A DNA stretch of 11,422 bases from DATGQT01 sp035304085 (lineage in GTDB: Bacteria; Bacteroidota; Rhodothermia; Rhodothermales; Rubricoccaceae). This document shows, in pieces, positions 6,885 to 11,422 of the stretch; position 1 is the stretch's first letter; the number at the start of each line of letters is the position of its first letter. The translations under genes were made by a program, and so were the position numbers. The notes below the pieces were generated by a model, which searched no databases, was not told the DNA's origin, and saw only the letters and a program-made list of their open reading frames with translations. The stretch spans positions 1 to 11,422 of the forward strand of contig DATGQT010000077.1 of assembly GCA_035304085.1 (NCBI GenBank). Reading direction: 5' to 3'.

Positions 6885-8994
6885 CGTCCTCGGCGTCCCG
6901 GTGCGCCGCGCGCCGGTGCGCCGCCCGGCGGGCCTCCCGTTCGGTGCGCTCAGCGTGCTCGGCCTGTAACCGGGCGGCCGCCGCCTCTCGCTCTCGCTCG
7001 AAGTCGTAGTCCACGCCGCGCTCGCGGGGGAGCCCGAAGGCCGACGGGTGGAGGTAGCGGCCCCGCTGCTCGGCGGGCTTCGCCTCCTCGACGACGATCC
7101 GGTTCTCCTCGGCCCATGCGTCCTGCCGGACCCCCGTCACCTGCCAGCTCACCCGCACGCCCGGCTCCTCCGTCCGGATCACGAACCGGTTGCCTTCGAT
7201 CTCCTCGGCGATCATGGCGCGGGAGAACGAGCCGACCGTCGTGAGCTGGTAGCGGAAGTCGCGGTTGAGCGCCTCGAACCATTCGGGCAACTCGACGGTG
7301 GCGTAGCCCCGGGCGTCGGTGGTGACGTTCCCGTTGTAGACGTTCATCATGTCGGGGCTCTCGACGAACGAGTGCCTCAGGATGCGGCCCTCGGGGTCGA
7401 GGGGGTGGTCGATCTCGAAGGAGCCGCCCCCCTTCGAGAGGTGGCCCGTGACGTGGACGCGCCCGCTGAAGTACCCCGCGTAGCTGGACCCCCCTCCCGC
7501 TCCGGCATACACGGCGCGCGCGTTGCTGGTCGTGCCTGAGGTGCCGCCGAAGACCCCGACACCGCTGAGGCCGGTCCCGTGCCCCTCCACCCCCGTTATC
7601 GGTGACGCACCCCAGACGCCCGTGAATTCGCCCTGGCTGAAGACCCCGATGCCGAGTTCGACCTCTGCGGTGGCGTAGACCCCGTAGCCGTAATTCGACG
7701 GCGTCGCCGCGGAGGCAGCCTCGGCGCGGACCCCAACGCCGTCGGGGGCGTTGGTCATGAAGTGGGCCCCGTAGGTAAAGTGCGGGTCGTTCGTCGACAT
7801 GGACTCGCCGTAGACGGCGACGCCGTCGTTGGAGCTGGATGTGAAGTATCCCCCGTAGGTGTCCCCGGTCGCGGCGCTGGCCGCGCCGTAGACGCCGGTC
7901 CCGCCCGTGGACGTGCTGATCCCCCGCACGCCGTAGGTCGCCCCCGTCGCCGCCGTGGCCTGCCCGAACACCCCGCGCCCGCTCGTGCCCGCGCTCGTGA
8001 AGTAGCCGCCGTAGCTCGCCCCACTCGCCGCCGTGGCCTCGCCGAAGACGCCGCGCCCGCTCGACGACGCGCTCGCGCCGTGGACGCCGTAGGTCGAACC
8101 GGTCGCGGCGGCGGCGTACCCGTAGACGCCCCGTCCGCTCGTGGAGTTGGCTGCACCGTAGACCCCGTAGGCGGTGCCGTTCGTCGCCGTCGCCTGCCCG
8201 TAGACGGCGCGGCCGTCCGAGGAGGCGCTCCGGAAGAAGCCGCCATAGGCGAAGCCGGCAGTAGAGGTGGCCGCGCCGTAGACGCCGGTGCCGGTCGAGG
8301 CGGCGCTCTCGAAGTACCCGCCGTAGGTACCGCTCCCGCCGCCGTAGACCCCGCGCCCCTGCGGCGAGGCCGCCGTCCCGTAGACGCCGTAGGTCGTCCC
8401 GCTCGCGGCGGTGGCCTGACCGTAGACCGCCCGCCCGTCTGTGGACGCGGCGAGGAAGAAGCCGCCGTAGCTCACGCCCGTCGCCGAGGTGGCCTCTCCC
8501 CAGACGCCCGCGCCCGTCGTCGAGGCGCTCTCGCCGCGGAGACCGGAGCCGGTCGTGTTCGTGAGGCGGAGGAGGGCGCCGGGGAGGCCCACCGACGCGG
8601 CGTAGGGGAGCGTGAGGGCGCGGGCGTAGGGGCCGGCGAGCAGCTTCGTTCGCGGGCCGAAGGTGGTCCCGTTCACGGCGGTCTCCAGCCAGTACCCCTT
8701 GTCGAAGGTCACGTTCGCCCACGTCCCCGTCGTCGGCGTGCCCGCCCCGAGCTCGGCGCTGAAGACGCCGCCGACGGTGGTGACGGTGTGGGTCTCGGCG
8801 TAGGAGGAGAGCCCCCCCGAGGCGGCGGTGAACAGCCGGAGGGCGACGGTGTAGGTGCCGTCGGGGACGGGGTCGCCGTCGGGCTCGGTGAGGGCGCCCT
8901 GGTACGAGATCGTCGTCGGGACGGCCTGCGCGTGGAGGGCCGGCGCGGCGAGGGCGAGGGCGCCGAGGCTGAGCAGGGCGAGGAGGCGGCTCAT
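6877..8994 (-). CDS. Long secreted repeat protein with 26-residue units and FRIDHPLDP-type C-terminal module
   Basis: This 705-residue exported protein has no known function. The signal peptide (1-23, ALHA|QAVP) and the module at about 25-148 nearly match the 5133-6767 protein. From Tyr176 a regular repeat runs to about 407; units start at 176, 202, 224, 250, 276, 302, 328, 354, 380 and 408, so all but two steps are exactly 26 residues (one is 22, the last 28). Degenerate copies continue to about 510. The C-terminal module (about 524-640: SFEIDHPLDP to VSWQVTGVRQDAW) is shared with the 795-2024 protein. The last 45 residues are very rich in Arg, Glu and Ala (EREREAAAARLQAEHAERTE) and probably form a charged helix that its relatives lack. 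I chose the ATG at 8994 because it immediately precedes the signal peptide; the start at 9054 would add 20 residues. It has its own upstream promoter-like motif and a terminator at its stop. Confidence 0.87.
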   Translation of the reverse strand: MSRLLALLSLGALALAAPALHAQAVPTTISYQGALTEPDGDPVPDGTYTVALRLFTAASGGLSSYAETHTVTTVGGVFSAELGAGTPTTGTWANVTFDKGYWLETAVNGTTFGPRTKLLAGPYARALTLPYAASVGLPGALLRLTNTTGSGLRGESASTTGAGVWGEATSATGVSYGGFFLAASTDGRAVYGQATAASGTTYGVYGTAASPQGRGVYGGGSGTYGGYFESAASTGTGVYGAATSTAGFAYGGFFRSASSDGRAVYGQATATNGTAYGVYGAANSTSGRGVYGYAAAATGSTYGVHGASASSSGRGVFGEATAASGASYGGYFTSAGTSGRGVFGQATAATGATYGVRGISTSTGGTGVYGAASAATGDTYGGYFTSSSNDGVAVYGESMSTNDPHFTYGAHFMTNAPDGVGVRAEAASAATPSNYGYGVYATAEVELGIGVFSQGEFTGVWGASPITGVEGHGTGLSGVGVFGGTSGTTSNARAVYAGAGGGSSYAGYFSGRVHVTGHLSKGGGSFEIDHPLDPEGRILRHSFVESPDMMNVYNGNVTTDARGYATVELPEWFEALNRDFRYQLTTVGSFSRAMIAEEIEGNRFVIRTEEPGVRVSWQVTGVRQDAWAEENRIVVEEAKPAEQRGRYLHPSAFGLPRERGVDYDFEREREAAAARLQAEHAERTEREARRAAHRRAAHRDAEDGE
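7075..7425 (-). repeat. C-terminal module copy 2 (partner at 825-1175)
   Basis: This encodes residues about 524-640 of the 6877-8994 protein. It matches the C-terminal module of the 795-2024 protein without gaps over about 97 residues, yet the intervening 5133-6767 paralogue has a different C-terminus. DNA similarity is also clear, for example CCGTCCGGATCACGAACCGG is present in both on the plus strand. Confidence 0.8.
7774..8469 (-). repeat. Tandem 78-base (26-residue) coding repeats, nine units
   Basis: Residues 176-407 of the 6877-8994 product are nine units, seven of them exactly 26 residues, one of 22 and one of 28. A full unit is YGGFFRSASSDGRAVYGQAT plus six residues. Units at 176-218 and 250-292 are closely similar to each other, which suggests that blocks of about 74 residues were duplicated together. 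The array is longer than the six units of the neighbouring paralogue, so unit number seems to vary. Confidence 0.82.
8461..8994 (-). repeat. N-terminal module copy 2 (partner at 6228-6767)
   Basis: This codes for the signal peptide and N-terminal module (residues 1-178) of the 6877-8994 protein. It contains 8590-8685 and 8819-8915, which are base-for-base identical to 6357-6452 and 6586-6682. Divergence begins where the 26-residue repeats start. Confidence 0.92.
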
Positions 8995-9063
8995 AGCGGT
9001 GGTGCGGATGGGCTGGGGGAGCGGTACGGTGTGGCGCAGGTCGCCTGGGCTCACAGGAAGGGA

Positions 9064-9090
9064 ATCGCCGAAGGGGCGCGCTTTCCCTCA
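9064..9090 (-). promoter_or_regulatory. Shared promoter-like motif, copy 3 (TGAGGG-N17-CGAT)
   Basis: The minus strand reads TGAGGGAAAGCGCG and the 27-base element ends GGCGAT, 96 bases before the ATG at 8994. Internal spacing equals that of the other two copies (2084-2110, 6825-6851). The remaining gap between the kinase stop and this gene (about 9091-9223) holds no gene that I can see and no clear terminator with a T-run. Confidence 0.5.
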
Positions 9091-9223
9091 CCCCGATGCA
9101 GAAAGGGCAGAGGGCTGCTCGGCCGCCTCCGGCCCGACCGGGCTCACGGCACCGCCACTCCGCCTCGTGTTCGGCGCAGGAGCGCGGGGCGGGGCGTCGA
9201 AGCGTGTCGTCCTGCGTGCGCCG

Positions 9224-11422
9224 TCAGCGTGAGGGGGCGGCCTCGGCGGCGCGCCCGACGGCGGCGTAGTAGTCCGCGAGGTTGGCGCGGACGGCCTCGT
9301 GGATGGAGCGGCGCGCCTCGCGCTCGAGCACGCGGGCACTCGCCGTCAGGAGGGGCTCGGCCTCGGCGTAGCGGCGCTGCGCCGTCAGGCTCGCCCCCAG
9401 CCAGCTCTGCGCCTGCGCCGTGGCCGGGTGCTCCTCGCCCACGTGCAGGCGGCGGATGGCGAGCGCCCGGCGGAGGAGCGGCTCGGCCTCGGCGGCGCGC
9501 CCCTGCGCGAGCGCGGCGCGCCCGAGGCCGAGGACCGTCGGCGCCCGGTCGGGGTGGCGCGCGGGCAGCGCAGCCTCCTCGGTGGCCTGGGCCTGCCGGA
9601 AGAGCGCCTCGGCGCCGGCCGCGTCGCCCTGCCCGAGCCGGGTGTTGCCCAGGTTGGTGTAGGCGATGGCCGTCGAGGGGTGCTCCGGCCCCGCGCCCTC
9701 GCGGTAGATCGCGAGCGCCTGCCCCTGGAGCGACGTGGCCTCGTCGTAGCGCCCCAGCTCCGCGAGCGTGAGCCCGAGGTTGCTCAGGGCGAGCGCCACG
9801 GAGGGGTGCCCGTCGCCGAAGAGCCGCCGCGCCATCGCGAGCGCCTCCCGCGCCACCGGCTCAGCCTCCTCGGGCCGCCCGCGCTCGATCAGGAGCCCAC
9901 CCCGCTGCGCCAGCGTCGTGACGAGGTTGCGGTGGCCTTCGGGGTAGAGCCGCCGCTGCACCGACAGCGCGCGGCGGTAGAGGGCGTCGGCCTCCACGTA
10001 CGCGCCGCGCATCCGAAGGAGCGAGGCGAGGCTGTTGCACATCGTGCCGACCTCGGGGTGGACCTCGCCGGAGAGGCGGACCTGGAGGTCGAGGGCTTCG
10101 CGGTAGAGCGCCTCGGCGTCGTCGTAGGCCCCGCGCTGGTGCTGCACGAGCGCGAGGCTCTTCAGGCTCTCGGCCACCTCCGGGCTCTCGGAGCCGTGGT
10201 GGTCGCGGCGGAGGGCGAGGGCCTCGCGGTGGCGCGCTTCGGCGGCGTCGAGGTCGCCCTGCGCGCGGGCGAGGGCGCCGTAGTTGTAGAGCGTCCGGGC
10301 GAGGGCCTCCGCGTCGCTCGGGTGCCGGCGCTGCACGGTGAGCGCACGCCCGAAGAGGGCGTCGGCGTGGTCCAGCTCGCCCTCGTTGAGGGCCACGGTG
10401 GCTAGCCCGGAGACGGCCGCGGCGACGTCGGGGTGGCCGCGGCCGAGGCGGGCCTCGCGCTGGGCGCGCACGTGCTCGTAGAGCGCCTGCGCCTCAGCGT
10501 ACCGGCTGAGGCGGTCGTTGATGTCGGCGAGCGCCATCAGGATCACCTCCTGCTCCTCCGGCTCGTCGGCGAGCTCGGCGAGGGCGCGCTCGGCGCTGCG
10601 GTCGAGGAGCTGCTCCGTCGAGACGGCCTGGCCCTGCGCCTCGTCGGGGTCGGCGAGGGCGAAGAGGCCGAGCGTGAAGTCGCGCGCGCGGTCGGCGCGC
10701 GCCGCCGCCTGCGCCGCCACGTGGGCCTGCCAGAGCGCCGCGCCGAGCCCCACCGCCAGCGCGAGCACGGCGAGCGCCGCCGCCGCGGCGCCCGCGCGGT
10801 GCCGCGCGACGAACTTCCGCACGCGGTACCCCCGCGAGGCCGGACGCGCCTGCACCGGCAGTCCCTCGCGGTGGTGGCGGAGGTCTTCGAGGAGCGACTC
10901 CACCGAGGGGTAGCGCGCCTCCGGCTCCTCCCGCAGCGCCTTCAGCACGATGGTGTCGAGGTCGCCCCGGAGCCGTCGGCGCAGCCGCTCCGCCGTCGCC
11001 CCGCGCGCGGCGGCGGCCTCCGGTGTGACGGCCGCGCTCGGCGGGCGCGCGGTCTCGTCGGGCCGGGCGCCGGTGAGCAGCTCGTAGAGGACGACGCCGA
11101 GGGCGTAGACGTCGGCCGCCGTCGTCACCGCCTCGCCGCGCCGCTGCTCGGGCGCCGCGTAGGCCGGCGTGAGCGCGCCCCCCCCCGTCCGCGTCATCGC
11201 CTCGGCGGCGTCGGGGGCGAGGAGCTTGGCGACCCCGAAGTCGAGCAGCTTCACGCGCGGGGCGCCCCCCTCGTCCTCCGTGACGAGGACGTTGCTCGGC
11301 TTGAGGTCGCGGTGGACCACCAGCCGGCGGTGGGCGTGCTGTACCGCCTCGCACGCCCGCTCCAGCAGCGCCAGGCGCGCCTCCACGCCGAGCCGGCGGC
11401 GGTCGGCGTAGGCCGTGATCGG
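9224..11422 (-). CDS. Membrane Ser/Thr protein kinase with C-terminal TPR array (5' end outside the window)
   Basis: This is a eukaryotic-like (Hanks-type) Ser/Thr kinase that would phosphorylate proteins in the cytoplasm; the substrate is unknown. The 732 in-window residues begin PITAYADRRRLGV, so the N-lobe with the P-loop and the conserved Lys lies beyond base 11422. Counted from that first residue, the catalytic loop HRDLKPSN is at 37-44 (Asp39), DFG at 61-63, the APE motif at 90-92, and DVYALGVVLYELLTG follows. GDLDTIVLKAL and an HHREGLPVQARP segment typical of this kinase subfamily end the domain near 195. A hydrophobic segment at about 210-231 is one membrane span. From about 293 to the end are ten consecutive TPR units of about 42 residues plus a half unit, with the A-x-L-Y/F-R-x-A-L pattern and HP-x at unit borders (kinesin-light-chain-like TPRs). 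The TPR part should face the periplasm. The GTG at 11386 is not the start. Confidence 0.93.
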   Translation of the reverse strand, partial: PITAYADRRRLGVEARLALLERACEAVQHAHRRLVVHRDLKPSNVLVTEDEGGAPRVKLLDFGVAKLLAPDAAEAMTRTGGGALTPAYAAPEQRRGEAVTTAADVYALGVVLYELLTGARPDETARPPSAAVTPEAAAARGATAERLRRRLRGDLDTIVLKALREEPEARYPSVESLLEDLRHHREGLPVQARPASRGYRVRKFVARHRAGAAAAALAVLALAVGLGAALWQAHVAAQAAARADRARDFTLGLFALADPDEAQGQAVSTEQLLDRSAERALAELADEPEEQEVILMALADINDRLSRYAEAQALYEHVRAQREARLGRGHPDVAAAVSGLATVALNEGELDHADALFGRALTVQRRHPSDAEALARTLYNYGALARAQGDLDAAEARHREALALRRDHHGSESPEVAESLKSLALVQHQRGAYDDAEALYREALDLQVRLSGEVHPEVGTMCNSLASLLRMRGAYVEADALYRRALSVQRRLYPEGHRNLVTTLAQRGGLLIERGRPEEAEPVAREALAMARRLFGDGHPSVALALSNLGLTLAELGRYDEATSLQGQALAIYREGAGPEHPSTAIAYTNLGNTRLGQGDAAGAEALFRQAQATEEAALPARHPDRAPTVLGLGRAALAQGRAAEAEPLLRRALAIRRLHVGEEHPATAQAQSWLGASLTAQRRYAEAEPLLTASARVLEREARRSIHEAVRANLADYYAAVGRAAEAAPSR

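Noticed and set aside
7774..8469. CRISPR-like array, from the recurring CCGTAGACGCC string
   Set aside because: The strings are GVYG codons in an open, signal-peptide-bearing frame; spacing is that of protein repeats and the units vary at codon positions as coding sequence does.
6950..9091. Minus-strand frame of 713 codons overlapping the 6877-8994 gene
   Set aside because: It is the Arg-rich shadow frame of the repeat gene, with no signal peptide and no domain.
9091..9223. Small gene or RNA in the gap after the kinase
   Set aside because: Only short GC-rich inverted repeats are visible; no start with signal-peptide or domain-like coding and no tRNA-like or other recognisable RNA structure.
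11384..11386. GTG as the start of the kinase gene
   Set aside because: It lies only 24 codons before the catalytic loop HRD; the N-lobe would be missing, and the frame continues upstream with kinase-typical sequence (PITAYADRRRLG) to the window edge.

Overview
The window is very GC-rich, about 70% by eye. Every gene I accept lies on the minus strand, so the text below runs from high to low coordinates, the direction of transcription. The likely source is a Gram-negative bacterium of the Bacteroidota/Rhodothermota type (Rhodothermota is a guess). The reasons are a C-terminal type IX secretion sorting domain, start codons without Shine-Dalgarno sequences, high GC, and a eukaryotic-like Ser/Thr kinase fused to TPRs. 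Long plus-strand reading frames are high-GC shadows.

Layout in transcription order: (1) 11422-9224, the 3' part of a membrane Ser/Thr protein kinase with about ten TPR units. (2) 8994-6877 and (3) 6767-5133, two secreted paralogues that share an almost identical N-terminal module and a strict 26-residue Gly/Tyr/Ala/Thr-rich repeat, but have unrelated C-terminal modules. (4) 5110-4968, a collapsed gene consisting of a signal peptide joined out of frame to a short C-terminal tail. (5) 4954-3563, a secreted beta-lactamase-fold serine hydrolase with an added C-terminal domain. (6) 3494 (or 3566)-2235, a type IX secretion cargo protein. (7) 2024-795, a third secreted repeat protein that shares its C-terminal module with (2). 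(8) 546-1, the N-terminal part of the chromosome condensation ATPase SMC, cut by the window edge.

The centre looks like an island of exported cell-surface proteins between a signalling kinase and a housekeeping gene. The three repeat proteins are a mosaic family: (2) and (3) share the front, (2) and (7) share the back. All three carry the same gapped motif, TGAGGG-N17-CGAT with exact spacing, 84 to 96 bases before their preferred start codons. I read it as a common promoter, perhaps for an ECF-type sigma factor, so the family may be co-regulated. Genes (5) and (6) overlap as ATGA if the longer start of (6) is used, which suggests coupling. What the surface proteins do cannot be determined from sequence alone; adhesin-like or fibre-like roles are inference only.
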